From assembly GCA_965263335.1 (NCBI GenBank), contig CBDHHE010000001.1, forward strand, positions 62,001-126,000: DNA of 64,000 nt, written 5' to 3'. The DNA is from Thermohalobaculum sp965263335 (lineage in GTDB: Bacteria > Pseudomonadota > Alphaproteobacteria > Rhodobacterales > Rhodobacteraceae). The position numbers and the translations under genes were made by a program. A model generated the notes under the pieces. That model saw only the letters and a list, made by a program, of their open reading frames with translations. It searched no databases and was not told where the DNA came from. This document shows, piece by piece, positions 7,886-16,509 of the stretch. Position 1 is the stretch's first letter, and every line of letters begins with the position of its first letter.

Positions 7886-8986
7886 TCAGGTGATGTGCGC
7901 GCCGGTCGTCTCGACAAAGACCGAATAGAGCGACTGGCTTGCGGTCATGAAGAGCTGATTGCGCTTGGTGCCGCCGAAGCAGACGTTCGAGCAGATCTCC
8001 GGCAGCTTGATCTGGCCGATCCGGTCGCCCTCGGGCGAGAAGCAGTGCACGCCGTCATAACCGTCGCCGACCCAGCCCGCAGAAGACCAGATGTTGCCGC
8101 TTTCGTCGCAACGGATGCCATCCGCGAAACCGGTCTTCCCGTCGATTGTCATGGGCACGAACTGGCGCTCGTTCTTCACCGTCGCGCCGTCGATGTCCAT
8201 GACCCAGATCTGGCTGGTCGCGTCAGGGTAGTGGGACAGCCCCGTGTCGGCCACATAGAGCTTGGTGTAGTCGTGGCTGAAGCAGAGCCCGTTGGGCTTG
8301 AACGGCGCGTCGGTCAGTTTGGTGATTGTCCCCGACTGGCCGTCGATGCGGTAGACCGCCTCCTTGCGGATCGGCTGGACCGAGCCGGTGTCGAGGCGAT
8401 TGCCCTCGTAGTTCATCAAGCCGCCATAGCCGGGGTCCGTGAACCAGATCGAGCCGTCTTCCGGATGCACCACCGCGTCGTTCGGCGCGTTGAACCCCTC
8501 GCCCTCGAACTCCTCGGCGAGCACCGTGACCGTGCCGTCATACTCGTAGCGCACGACCTTCCTCGGGCCGTGCTGGCACGAGATCTGCCGGCCGCGATAG
8601 TCAAACGTGTTGCCATTCGAGTTGCCCGAGGGATAGCGGAAGCGCCGGGTGACCACGCCTTCCTCTTCGGTCCAGCGAAGCTGCTCGTCGTTCGGGATGT
8701 CGGACCAGATCAGGTAGCGCCCGACCCCGTTCCAGGCCGGCCCCTCGGCCCAGAGCGTGCCCAGATGGTGGCGGCGGATCGGCGTGTTGCCGAGCTTCGG
8801 GAACCGCTTGTCGAGCGAGATGATGTCGGGGTCCGGATAGCGCACGGGTTCGGCACCGCTTCCGAAATTCCGGGCAAACGCCTCGGGTGCCATGGCTGTG
8901 ACACCGGCCAAACCGGCCGCGGCGGCCATAAAGGCCCGCCTGTCAACACGTGTGCCTTGGGAACGCTCGTGAGTGTCTTCGGACAT
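7886..8986 (-). CDS. Tat-exported SMP-30/gluconolactonase-family beta-propeller
   Basis: A 366-residue periplasmic hydrolase candidate. The N-terminus carries a twin-arginine signal (TRVDRRAFMAAAAGLAG...AFA). The mature part has the SMP-30 six-bladed propeller hallmarks: LWAEGPAW with the metal-binding Glu, the NAPNDAVV loop, and KPNGLCFSHD and ADGIRCDESGN segments with further predicted metal ligands. Family members open sugar lactones or hydrolyse other esters; the substrate is unknown. The start at 8986 has GAGGGAG nine bases upstream; the frame remains open upstream but without a ribosome site. Confidence 0.88.
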   Translation of the reverse strand: MSEDTHERSQGTRVDRRAFMAAAAGLAGVTAMAPEAFARNFGSGAEPVRYPDPDIISLDKRFPKLGNTPIRRHHLGTLWAEGPAWNGVGRYLIWSDIPNDEQLRWTEEEGVVTRRFRYPSGNSNGNTFDYRGRQISCQHGPRKVVRYEYDGTVTVLAEEFEGEGFNAPNDAVVHPEDGSIWFTDPGYGGLMNYEGNRLDTGSVQPIRKEAVYRIDGQSGTITKLTDAPFKPNGLCFSHDYTKLYVADTGLSHYPDATSQIWVMDIDGATVKNERQFVPMTIDGKTGFADGIRCDESGNIWSSAGWVGDGYDGVHCFSPEGDRIGQIKLPEICSNVCFGGTKRNQLFMTASQSLYSVFVETTGAHIT

Positions 8987-9210
8987 TTCGGATCTCCCTC
9001 TGATTCGTTTCTTGGTGCGGTGTCGTCTGGCGGACGCCTCTAGGCCCCCCCGGGTAACTCTACGCAAGTGGATCACAACTGCACAACATTTGCGCGCATA
9101 CATCCCGGCGCAAATCTCCCCTAGCGGGCAAGCAAACTTCACGCCTGCGTCACTCAACCGTTTTCCGAGCGCCATACCGTTTGAGGCGAGGCTGAGAATG
9201 GCGGGGGACT

Positions 9211-9801
9211 ATGTCTGACATCAAAGCCGAACACGTGGCGGTCCACGACACATCGGGCCGCCAGAACTGGCTGCAGTGGATCGCTGTGGCCGCACTGGTC
9301 TACTTGCTGATTTGTGCCGTCGGGATGATCGGTTCCGGCTTCAAGGCCGCGACGGGCGATCAGGCCAAAGAACTTTTTGCCCTTGCCAACAATCCTTTCG
9401 CGGGCCTGGCTGTGGGCACGGTTGCAACAGCGCTGATCCAGTCTTCGTCAGCCGTCACGTCGATCATCGTCGGTCCCGTCGCCGGCGGACTGCCGGTCGA
9501 GGTCGCGGTTCCCATGGTGATGGGCGCCAACATCGGAACCTGCATCACCACGATGCTGGCGGCCACTGTGGTGACCGGCAACGAGGAGGCGGCGCTGCAG
9601 ATCGCGTTCATCCACCTCTCCTACAACGTGCTCGGCGTGGTGGTGATCTACGGCATACCGTTGCTGCGCGATCTGCCGGTCAGGGCGGCGGAATGGCTCG
9701 GCGCCACCGCGGCCGTAAACAAGCTCGCCGCCCTTGCCTACATCCTGGGCGTGTTCTTCGTCGTGCCGGGCGTCTGCCTCGGCATCACGAGCATGATTTG
9801 A
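9211..9801 (+). CDS. Half-length Na/Pi cotransporter-like membrane protein (single QSSS repeat)
   Basis: The 196-residue protein has about five hydrophobic segments and one copy of the NptA/PF02690 repeat: TALIQSSSAVTS (residues 74-84, the substrate/Na+ loop) and GANIGTCITT. Full-length Na+-phosphate cotransporters have two inverted copies with two QSSS loops in about 380 residues or more; here only one is present and the reading frame ends cleanly. A GGGGGACT ribosome site precedes the ATG. It may act as a homodimer; phosphate as substrate is inferred from family. A 76-residue coiled-coil gene follows after 12 bases. Confidence 0.8.
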   Translation: MSDIKAEHVAVHDTSGRQNWLQWIAVAALVYLLICAVGMIGSGFKAATGDQAKELFALANNPFAGLAVGTVATALIQSSSAVTSIIVGPVAGGLPVEVAVPMVMGANIGTCITTMLAATVVTGNEEAALQIAFIHLSYNVLGVVVIYGIPLLRDLPVRAAEWLGATAAVNKLAALAYILGVFFVVPGVCLGITSMI

Positions 9802-9813
9802 GGAGGATCTGGA

Positions 9814-10044
9814 ATGGCAAATCTGAAGAGCATCAAGACCGAGAACCTGCGCGCGCTCATCGACGAGACCGAGAGCACGCTGGAGGAGCTCCACGCCGAA
9901 CTGGATCGACGCGAGGAAGCCGCGCAGCACACCGAGATCGATAAGCTCGATGAGCACATGCGCCATGCCGAGGTGAGCCTGACGTCGATCCGCGACTTCA
10001 TCGCACAGATGCTGCGCGAGATGCGGACCACCGAGAAGACCTGA
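9814..10044 (+). CDS. Small coiled-coil protein downstream of the Na/Pi-like gene
   Basis: A 76-residue, charged, wholly helical protein starting MANLKSIKTENLRALIDETE with heptad periodicity through residues about 10-70. It has a strong GAGGAGG Shine-Dalgarno and sits 12 bases after the half-transporter. I do not recognise a named family. Larger Na/Pi cotransporters often carry a helical PhoU-like domain after the membrane part; this protein could be a minimal separate equivalent, but that is only a contextual guess. Confidence 0.65.
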   Translation: MANLKSIKTENLRALIDETESTLEELHAELDRREEAAQHTEIDKLDEHMRHAEVSLTSIRDFIAQMLREMRTTEKT

Positions 10045-10053
10045 CGGCGCAGA

Positions 10054-10935
10054 TCAGAGGGTCGGTGCGCGCCAGCCGACCATACCGCCTGCCTCGGCCG
10101 GATCGGGCGCCGAGGCGGGCACAAAGAAGTCCATCTGCAGCTTCGCCCCAGGTGTCACCGCATAGGGCTCGAAATCCGACACCCCTTCGGCTGCCAGCAC
10201 CAGATCGTCGAGGCAGAACCAGCCCGAAAAATCCGTATCCTTGGTGAAGATCGCTGCCGCCGCATCGCCCATGATCTCCGGTGTGCGAGACTTCGAGGCC
10301 ATGCTCTCGCCACCGAGCAGATTGCGCACCGCCGCCGTATCGATCGTGGTGCGGGGCCAGAGGCAGTTCACGGCGATCTTGCCGGCGAACTCGGCCGCCC
10401 AGCCAAGACTGAGGACGCTCATCGAATACTTCGCGAGGCTGTAGGCCACATGATTGCGAAACCAGTGCGCCGAGAAATCTAGCGGCGGCGACAGGGTCAG
10501 CACGTGCGCATGTTCCGACTTCAGCAGATGCGGCAGGCAGGTCTTGGTGACCAGAAAGGTGCCGCGCCCGTTGATCTGGTGCATCAGGTCGTAGCGCTTC
10601 ATGTCGGTTTGCGCGGTCCCGGTGAGCTGGATCGCAGATGCGTTGTTGACCACGATGTCGATGCCGCCAAACCGCTCGACGGTCTTCTCGACCGCCGCAC
10701 CGACAGCCTCCTCCTCGCGGATGTCGCAAACGAGGGGCAAAGCCTGAGCGCCAACGGCCTCGACCTCTGCTGCAGCCGTGTGGATGGTGCCTGGCAGCTT
10801 CGGGTGAGGCGCATCGGTCTTGGCGGCGATTGCCACGTTGGCCCCCTCCGCTGCGGCCGACCTGGCGATGGCAAGTCCGATCCCGCGGCTGCCGCCCGAC
10901 ATGAAGATCGTGCGGCCCTGCAAACGTCCAGTCAT
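10054..10935 (-). CDS. SDR-family oxidoreductase (HSDL2-like)
   Basis: A 293-residue NAD(P)-dependent dehydrogenase. It has the cofactor loop SGGSRGIGLAIA, the NNAS motif, and the catalytic pair in AYSLAKYSM. After the Rossmann core, the long segment around FTKDTDFSGWFCLDDLVL is typical of the HSDL2-like group, which in bacteria often sits with fatty-acid genes. It is the last gene of the five-gene minus-strand unit that starts with an acyl-CoA dehydrogenase, and its ATG overlaps the previous stop by 4 bases. Substrate not known. Confidence 0.88.
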   Translation of the reverse strand: MTGRLQGRTIFMSGGSRGIGLAIARSAAAEGANVAIAAKTDAPHPKLPGTIHTAAAEVEAVGAQALPLVCDIREEEAVGAAVEKTVERFGGIDIVVNNASAIQLTGTAQTDMKRYDLMHQINGRGTFLVTKTCLPHLLKSEHAHVLTLSPPLDFSAHWFRNHVAYSLAKYSMSVLSLGWAAEFAGKIAVNCLWPRTTIDTAAVRNLLGGESMASKSRTPEIMGDAAAAIFTKDTDFSGWFCLDDLVLAAEGVSDFEPYAVTPGAKLQMDFFVPASAPDPAEAGGMVGWRAPTL

Positions 10936-11549
10936 GGTGCCTCCCCTTTCCCGGCGGCCCAGTCGAGGGCAACCTCCATGCGGTCAAAGCCCCAGAAGAG
11001 CTCATCCCCGGCGATGAAGCTCGGCGCGCCGAAGATGCCGAGCTCGACTGCGGTGCCGACCTGTGCCCGAAGGTGCTCCTTGGTGCCCGGCGCATCACAG
11101 GCCGCAAGAACGGCCCGTGCATCGCCCCCGGCTCGAGTGATCAGCGGGGCAAGAACCTCCGGATCGGAGATGTCGCGGCCCTCGGCAAAGTTGGCCGTGT
11201 AGCAGGCCCGTACGAATGCGGGCCCCCACGCCGCCTCGGCGCCCTGCAGCGCGACACGGGCCGCCTGAACGCTGTGCTGTGGGAAGATGTCGGGCTTTCG
11301 GTACGCGATGCCATTGGCAGCACACAAGCGCTCCAAATCGCGCCACATGTAGCGTCCCTTGGCGGCGTAGAGGTTGAACGGCGAGTCCGTCCAGCCCTGG
11401 GCCCCGAAGATCGGCCCCAGAAGAAACGGCCGCCACTGAACCGTGACATCGCGCGCCGCCGCCGCCGCTTCGATGCACATTGCCGCCGGATAGGAGTATG
11501 TCGAGGCAAGCTCGAACCAGAACTGCAAATCTCGGCGCGGCGCGCTCAC
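10932..11549 (-). CDS. DsbA-fold 2-hydroxychromene-2-carboxylate isomerase-like protein
   Basis: The 205-residue protein has the NahD/GST-kappa pattern: an N-terminal FWFELASTYSYPAA in place of a CxxC motif, a WRPFLLGPIF segment, and the C-terminal GIFGAPSFIAGDELFWGFDR cis-Pro loop. Characterised relatives are glutathione-dependent isomerases in aromatic degradation. Here it is translationally coupled (4-base overlaps) to DUF6173 upstream and an SDR downstream in an acyl-CoA unit, so its substrate may be a CoA thioester or a xenobiotic rather than a naphthalene intermediate. Confidence 0.87.
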   Translation of the reverse strand: MSAPRRDLQFWFELASTYSYPAAMCIEAAAAARDVTVQWRPFLLGPIFGAQGWTDSPFNLYAAKGRYMWRDLERLCAANGIAYRKPDIFPQHSVQAARVALQGAEAAWGPAFVRACYTANFAEGRDISDPEVLAPLITRAGGDARAVLAACDAPGTKEHLRAQVGTAVELGIFGAPSFIAGDELFWGFDRMEVALDWAAGKGEAP

Positions 11550-12019
11550 ACCGGCGCCTCCTCCGCCTCTTCCTCGAGCTTGGAGCGCATCTGGAAGCCG
11601 ATGCGCGTCGGCTCCTCGTTGATCTTGGTCGCAGCCTTGAGCATGACGTTGAGCTGGCTCACATGCTGCACCAGCTGGGTCTTCGCGCCCGTCGGATCGA
11701 CCCCGTAGAAGGTGATCAGGTCCGGTGCGAAGAAACCCATGCCCTGTATGTGGAGCGTGCCGGCATCGGAACCGGCGAACCCCATGCCGATTTCCTGTTC
11801 ACTGTTGAGCCCTTCCTCGAACTTCTGGATGTAAAGTATCAGCCGCTCATAAGCCCACTGCGCCGGTGATTTCTCGTGGGGCGACTGTCGCGCGACCGCT
11901 GCAGGCAAGGGCTGACGTTCGGTGCAATCGGCCTCATCGCAATCCGTGCGGACCACGCCTGCCTGCGGAAACACGGGCTCGGTGCGGAGCTTGCCGCTCA
12001 CTTCGTATTCCATGCTCAT
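11546..12019 (-). CDS. DUF6173-like conserved protein in the acyl-CoA operon
   Basis: A 157-residue soluble protein. The N-terminal 50 residues are acidic and Cys-containing (TDCDEADC); the rest is a conserved domain with HEKSPAQWAYERL, HIQGMGFFAPDLITFYGVD and QLVQHVSQLNVML, which I associate with DUF6173. The start at 12019 has GGAGGAAAG just upstream and overlaps the preceding stop by one base; its stop overlaps the next start by 4 bases. No enzymatic motif is visible. A link to CoA metabolism is inferred only from the unit. Confidence 0.72.
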   Translation of the reverse strand: MSMEYEVSGKLRTEPVFPQAGVVRTDCDEADCTERQPLPAAVARQSPHEKSPAQWAYERLILYIQKFEEGLNSEQEIGMGFAGSDAGTLHIQGMGFFAPDLITFYGVDPTGAKTQLVQHVSQLNVMLKAATKINEEPTRIGFQMRSKLEEEAEEAPV

Positions 12020-13089
12020 CAGCTTTCCTCCGTTGAGTAGAGCCAGGCGTCGCCGTGCAAGGTGCGCTGCACGCGCCCGGTCTGATGCAGGTGATTGAGA
12101 TGGGCCACGGACTCGGCCAGCGCGAGACCGTATTGCGGGTCTCCGATCTCGCGTTTGAAGATCGGCGTGAAGCACTCGGCCGCGGTGCGTGGGCGTTCGC
12201 GCAAGGCCGTCACAAGGCGGTCGAGCGCATGCTCGTGGTTCTCGATGAGCTGGGTCAACCGAAAGCCCGCCCCCCGAAAGGGCAGCTTGTGCCCCGGCAG
12301 CACCAGCGGATCATGGTCGGCGACCACCTTGTGCAGCCTTCGACAACTCTCGAGCCAGTCGGCCAGCGGATCCGCCTCGGGTTCCGAGGGGTACACACCG
12401 ATGTTGGACGAGATGCCCGGAATGATCTGGTCGCCCGCCAGTACCAGACCGCCATCGGTGTCGTCCGTCCAGAACGTCGCATGATCCGGCGCATGCCCGT
12501 GCCCGAAGCGCACAAGCCAGTCACGCCCGCCCATGCGCAGCGTCATCCCCTCCGAGATCACGCGGTATCCGAGCGGGATGGGGGCCGTGCACTTCGAGAA
12601 GTTGAACGGTTCTTCCCGGGCAAAGACGGCAAGCTTGTCCGCGGGCATGCCCGCACGGCGGCGAAAGGCGATCTGCTCGGGGGGCGGCACATCGTTGTGA
12701 TCGAGCTGCAGCATGCGCCCGAGCGTCCAGCCCAGGCGCGTCGCCCAGACCTCGGCGCCCCGCTCGGCGAACCAGCCGAGCAGACCGATATGGTCCGGGT
12801 GATGATGGGTCAGAACCACCCTGCCCACGGGCTTGGCGGACAGCGGGCCGGACAACAGCGCGTTCCAGGCCTCGCGGGACGACCCCAGATCCATGCCGGT
12901 GTCGATCAGCGTCCAGTGGTCGCCTTCGTCGAGCGCATAGACATTCACGTGATCGAGCCGCATCGGCAGCGGCAGGCGCAGCCACAGAATTCCGTCTGCG
13001 ACTTCGATCGCACGACCGGTGCCGGGCGGCGACTCCCAGGGGAAGCTCAGCCCGAAGGCCTCGATCGGACCGCCATCGGGACGGTTCAT
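12019..13089 (-). CDS. MBL-fold metallo-hydrolase (LACTB2-like)
   Basis: A 356-residue protein with a metallo-beta-lactamase domain in residues about 25-270: THHHPDHIG (H95, H97, D99, H100) plus further histidines in FGHGHAPDH and the LAGDQI aspartate form a two-metal site. A C-terminal winged-helix-like segment (residues about 280-350, ending AHLNHLHQTGRV) follows, as in LACTB2-like hydrolases. In this unit, next to an acyl-CoA dehydrogenase, a thioesterase-like role is plausible. Its ATG overlaps the acyl-CoA dehydrogenase stop by 4 bases. Confidence 0.9.
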   Translation of the reverse strand: MNRPDGGPIEAFGLSFPWESPPGTGRAIEVADGILWLRLPLPMRLDHVNVYALDEGDHWTLIDTGMDLGSSREAWNALLSGPLSAKPVGRVVLTHHHPDHIGLLGWFAERGAEVWATRLGWTLGRMLQLDHNDVPPPEQIAFRRRAGMPADKLAVFAREEPFNFSKCTAPIPLGYRVISEGMTLRMGGRDWLVRFGHGHAPDHATFWTDDTDGGLVLAGDQIIPGISSNIGVYPSEPEADPLADWLESCRRLHKVVADHDPLVLPGHKLPFRGAGFRLTQLIENHEHALDRLVTALRERPRTAAECFTPIFKREIGDPQYGLALAESVAHLNHLHQTGRVQRTLHGDAWLYSTEES

Positions 13090-14816
13090 GCGCTCAGCTT
13101 TTCGACGTCGACCGCGTAGAGCACCGCGGCCCCCTGCCCCGCTGACGATGCCAGCGCCGTGACCTGCGGGAGATAGCTGCTTGCAAAGAACTGCGCCATC
13201 GCAAGCCGGGTCGCATCTTCGGGCGCTGCCATGGCGGCCTTGAGCAGGTAGTGACCGCCCAGCGTCAGCGCCAGCATCCTGAGATAGGCGGCAGCGCCTG
13301 CAAACCGGTCGTTGATGTCCGGCGCTGCGAGCAAAACGTCGGTCGTCTCACGCGCTGCAGTCAGCGCGGCCTCAAGCGTCGTCCCGAGTGCGGTCATCGC
13401 ACCACCCACAGCGGTCGCGGCGTCAACGGTCTCGCCGATCTCGTCAAGCAGGGCTTTCGCTGCGGCCCCGCCGTCGGCGAGCTTGCGCCCGACGAGGTCC
13501 ATCGCCTGGATCCCGTTGGTGCCTTCGTAGATCGCGGTCACCCTGACATCGCGCAGATACTGGGCAGCACCTGTCTCCTCGACGAACCCCATGCCGCCGT
13601 GCACCTGAATGCCGATCCCGGCCACCTCGATGCCCGTGTCGGTGCCGAACGCCTTCGCAATCGGCGTCAGGAAGGCACCCCGCGCCGCATGCAATTCGCG
13701 CTCGGCGCCATCGGCCGCACGTCCCATATCGAGCGAGAACGCACAGTCATAGCAGATGCCGCGGACGACCTGTGTCAGCACTTTCATCGACATCAGCATC
13801 CTGCGCACATCGGCATGCCCGGCGATGGTCTCCGAGCCGTCCGCCGTGCGGCCCTGCTTGCGATCGCGTGCGTAGGCGATGGCCTTCTGCGTCGCGATCT
13901 CGGCAATGCCGAGCCCCTCGACGCCCACACCGAGCCGGGCGTTGTTCATCATCGTGAACATCGCCGCCATGCCGCCATGCTCCGGGCCGACCATCCAGCC
14001 CGTGGCACGGTCATACTCCATCACGGCCGTGGGCGAGCCGTGCAGGCCGAGCTTGTGCTCGAGACTGATCGGCCGCAGGCTGTTGGCCACCCCGGGTTCG
14101 CCGCTCGCGTCCGGCAGGTACTTCGGCACGATGAACAGGCTGATGCCCTTGGTTCCCGGCACCCCGTCCGGCAGGCGTGCCAGCACCAGATGGCAGACAT
14201 TCCGATTGAGGTCATGATCGCCCCAGGAGATGTAGATCTTCTGCCCGGAGATCGCGTAGGTGCCATCGCCGTTCGGCTCGGCCTTCGACGTCAGCGCACC
14301 GACATCCGAACCCGCCTGAGGCTCGGTGAGGTTCATCGTTCCGTTCCACTCGCCACTGATCAGCTTGGGCAGATAGAGCGCCTTGATCTCGTCCGATGCA
14401 TGCGCCTCGAGCGCTTCGATCTGGCCTTGGGTCATCAGCGGGTTGAGGCTCAGCGAGAGGCAGGCGGAGGCCATCATCTCGTTGAGATAGGTCGCAAACG
14501 AGATCGGCAGCCCCATGCCGCCGAACTCCTCGGCGGCCGAAATGCCGATCCAGCCACCCTCGGCGATGGCGTCATAGGCCGCCTTGTAACCCGGTGAGCA
14601 GCGCACGACGCCGTTCTCCAGGCGCGCCGGGTGCAGATCGCCATTGCGGTTCACCGGCGCCAGCGCGCCTTCCGCCATCTTCGCCGCCTCATCGAGAATC
14701 GCTGTTCTTGTGTCGGCGGTCGCCTCGGCATAACGCGCGGTTTCGGCCAGCCTGTCCTGTCCGATCACGTGACCGGCAATGAAGTTCATCTCTTCGACCG
14801 GAGCTCGGTAGCTCAT
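13086..14816 (-). CDS. Acyl-CoA dehydrogenase with DmdC/AidB-type extended C-terminus
   Basis: This 576-residue flavoenzyme is first in a five-gene unit. It has the acyl-CoA dehydrogenase core with MNLTEPQAGSDVGAL (FAD/substrate loop) and the catalytic-base region AIYEGTNGIQAMDLVGRK, plus an extra C-terminal helical domain of about 120 residues found in DmdC-type and medium/long-chain bacterial enzymes. DmdC oxidises 3-methylmercaptopropionyl-CoA in DMSP breakdown, but many paralogues share this architecture, so the substrate is open. The start at 14816 is supported by GGGGAGG; an in-frame ATG 39 bases upstream is less well placed. Confidence 0.93.
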   Translation of the reverse strand: MSYRAPVEEMNFIAGHVIGQDRLAETARYAEATADTRTAILDEAAKMAEGALAPVNRNGDLHPARLENGVVRCSPGYKAAYDAIAEGGWIGISAAEEFGGMGLPISFATYLNEMMASACLSLSLNPLMTQGQIEALEAHASDEIKALYLPKLISGEWNGTMNLTEPQAGSDVGALTSKAEPNGDGTYAISGQKIYISWGDHDLNRNVCHLVLARLPDGVPGTKGISLFIVPKYLPDASGEPGVANSLRPISLEHKLGLHGSPTAVMEYDRATGWMVGPEHGGMAAMFTMMNNARLGVGVEGLGIAEIATQKAIAYARDRKQGRTADGSETIAGHADVRRMLMSMKVLTQVVRGICYDCAFSLDMGRAADGAERELHAARGAFLTPIAKAFGTDTGIEVAGIGIQVHGGMGFVEETGAAQYLRDVRVTAIYEGTNGIQAMDLVGRKLADGGAAAKALLDEIGETVDAATAVGGAMTALGTTLEAALTAARETTDVLLAAPDINDRFAGAAAYLRMLALTLGGHYLLKAAMAAPEDATRLAMAQFFASSYLPQVTALASSAGQGAAVLYAVDVEKLSA

Positions 14817-14935
14817 CGGGTCCTCCCCGTTGCGGTTCGCATCCGCCTTGCACACGGATCACCGGACAAGGTAATCGGCGAAGCCGCTCCGGCATAGACC
14901 CGAGCGTGCCTGTCGTAACGTCACATGTCGAAGGC

Positions 14936-15889
14936 ATGACCGAAACACTGCAACCGGACCCGACGGGCATCGCCCGCGCCGCGACCCTGCTCCGAGCCGG
15001 TGCGAGCGTCGCGTTTCCGACCGAGACCGTTTATGGCCTCGGCGCCGATGCGACCGACGGCGAGGCGGTTGCCCGGATCTTCGAGGCAAAGGGGCGTCCA
15101 CGGTTCAACCCGTTGATCGTGCATGTGCCCGGGCCGGACGAGGCGCGTGCGCTGATCGAGCTTCCGCCAGCCGGCCGTGACCTTGCAGCGGCGTTCTGGC
15201 CGGGCCCGCTGACCCTTGTGGCACCGATCCGCAAGCGGGCAGGCATCGCAGGCCTCGTCACCGCCGGGCTCGACACGCTGGCCGTCCGGGTTCCCGAACA
15301 CCCGCTCGCGAAGGAGCTGTTGCGCGCGACCGGCCGACCTGTTGCAGCGCCTTCGGCGAATCCCTCGGGACAGGTCAGCCCGACGACGGCGGCACATGTG
15401 CTCGACGGTCTGTCGGGCCGGATCGCCGCCGTGCTGGACGGGGGGCGCTGCCCGGTCGGGTTGGAATCCACCATCATCGGCTTCGAGGACGATGCGGCGG
15501 TGCTGCTGCGCCCGGGAGGTCTGCCGAGCGAACCGATCGAGAGTGCGCTTGGCGGGCCTCTTGGGCAATCCAGCGGTGACGCCATCTCCGCGCCGGGGCA
15601 ACTTGCGAGCCACTATGCGCCCGGAGCGCGGCTGCGTCTCGATGCCGTCGGTCCCGGCCCTGGCGATGCCTGGCTGGGGTTCGGCCCCGGACCGGCGGCA
15701 CCGGGGCCTGCGTTGTCGCTCTCGAGAAGCGGAGATCTGGTGGAAGCTGCAGCAAATCTGTTCGGGCATCTCCGGACGCTCGACGAAGCGCTCGGTGCAA
15801 AGGGAGTCATCGCCGTCGCGCCGATCCCGGATCACGGGCTGGGCGTTGCCATCCGCGACCGGCTCAAACGCGCCGCCGCGCCCCGCTGA
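14936..15889 (+). CDS. L-threonylcarbamoyladenylate synthase (Sua5/YrdC type)
   Basis: The 317-residue enzyme makes threonylcarbamoyl-AMP for the t6A modification of ANN-decoding tRNAs. The YrdC domain (residues about 10-195) has AFPTETVYGLGADA, the KGRPRFNPLIVHV signature, and SANPSGQVSPT. A C-terminal Sua5 domain (ending with HYAPGARLRLD and the following 90 residues) distinguishes it from short YrdC. ATG 14936 gives the conserved N-terminus; a GTG at 14906 is possible. It is divergent from the acyl-CoA unit. Confidence 0.94.
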   Translation: MTETLQPDPTGIARAATLLRAGASVAFPTETVYGLGADATDGEAVARIFEAKGRPRFNPLIVHVPGPDEARALIELPPAGRDLAAAFWPGPLTLVAPIRKRAGIAGLVTAGLDTLAVRVPEHPLAKELLRATGRPVAAPSANPSGQVSPTTAAHVLDGLSGRIAAVLDGGRCPVGLESTIIGFEDDAAVLLRPGGLPSEPIESALGGPLGQSSGDAISAPGQLASHYAPGARLRLDAVGPGPGDAWLGFGPGPAAPGPALSLSRSGDLVEAAANLFGHLRTLDEALGAKGVIAVAPIPDHGLGVAIRDRLKRAAAPR

Positions 15890-15900
15890 GCAACGGTGGC

Positions 15901-16086
15901 CTAGCCGCCGTCTCGCCCGCGCAGGGTCGTGCCGGGTGCGAACCTGAACGGCTCGTCTCCCACCGAGAGGCACTCGCCGCTGATCTTGCCGGTCGTGTTT
16001 TCGCCGCCGGCACAGCCGGCGTTGCCCGTCGGTGCGCAGGCCACCAGGAAAAGGCTCAGTCCGGTCATGACAATGATTGCACGCAT
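15901..16086 (-). CDS. Small predicted lipoprotein (61 residues)
   Basis: The protein starts MRAIIVMTGLSLFLVACAPT, a signal peptide ending in a lipobox (LVAC), leaving a mature peptide of about 45 residues with two further Cys (AGCAGGE and GECLSVG) and a C-terminal RFAPGTTLRGRDGG. GAAGGAG precedes the start by nine bases. No family is recognised. It resembles the neighbour at 16163-16351 in size, signal type and Gly/Arg-rich C-terminus, suggesting an old duplication. Confidence 0.62.
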   Translation of the reverse strand: MRAIIVMTGLSLFLVACAPTGNAGCAGGENTTGKISGECLSVGDEPFRFAPGTTLRGRDGG

Positions 16087-16162
16087 CGGTGCTCTCCTTC
16101 GAATAGCGTCCGCATCCCCGAGCTGCCCTGCACGAGCCAGATAGCCGCCAATCGGCAGCCTG

Positions 16163-16351
16163 TCACTGCCCGCCGCCGCGTGCGCGAATATTTGTTCCGG
16201 GCACCGAGAGGACTTGCGACTGGGCGCTCCAGATGCAGCGGTCATAGGCATTGCCTGCGGCGCCATGCTGCTCGGCGCACCTCGCCTCGATGGTTTGACC
16301 GCACGCCGCCACAAGAAGCCCGACGCTCAGCGTTATTGCCAGACCGCGCAT
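16163..16351 (-). CDS. Small predicted lipoprotein (62 residues)
   Basis: Begins MRGLAITLSVGLLVAACGQT, a lipoprotein signal with VAAC lipobox. The mature part has two Cys (EARCAEQHG, YDRCIWSAQ) and ends PGTNIRARGGGQ, much like the neighbouring lipoprotein (PGTTLRGRDGG). A GGGGGCG stretch lies upstream of the start at 16351. The two genes lie 76 bases apart and read the same way. Function unknown. Confidence 0.6.
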   Translation of the reverse strand: MRGLAITLSVGLLVAACGQTIEARCAEQHGAAGNAYDRCIWSAQSQVLSVPGTNIRARGGGQ

Positions 16352-16509
16352 GTCGCGCCCCCATGATGAGTTTCGTCCAGATTCCTTCAACCAAAGATAA
16401 GCGCACGGAACTTGACAACAATAACATCACGGCTTCGTGAGAGCATCCGGCAGATGACCGCCAGCCGCGCGGATCTCGACAACACCGGTGCCGGTGCTAC
16501 TCTCGGGGC

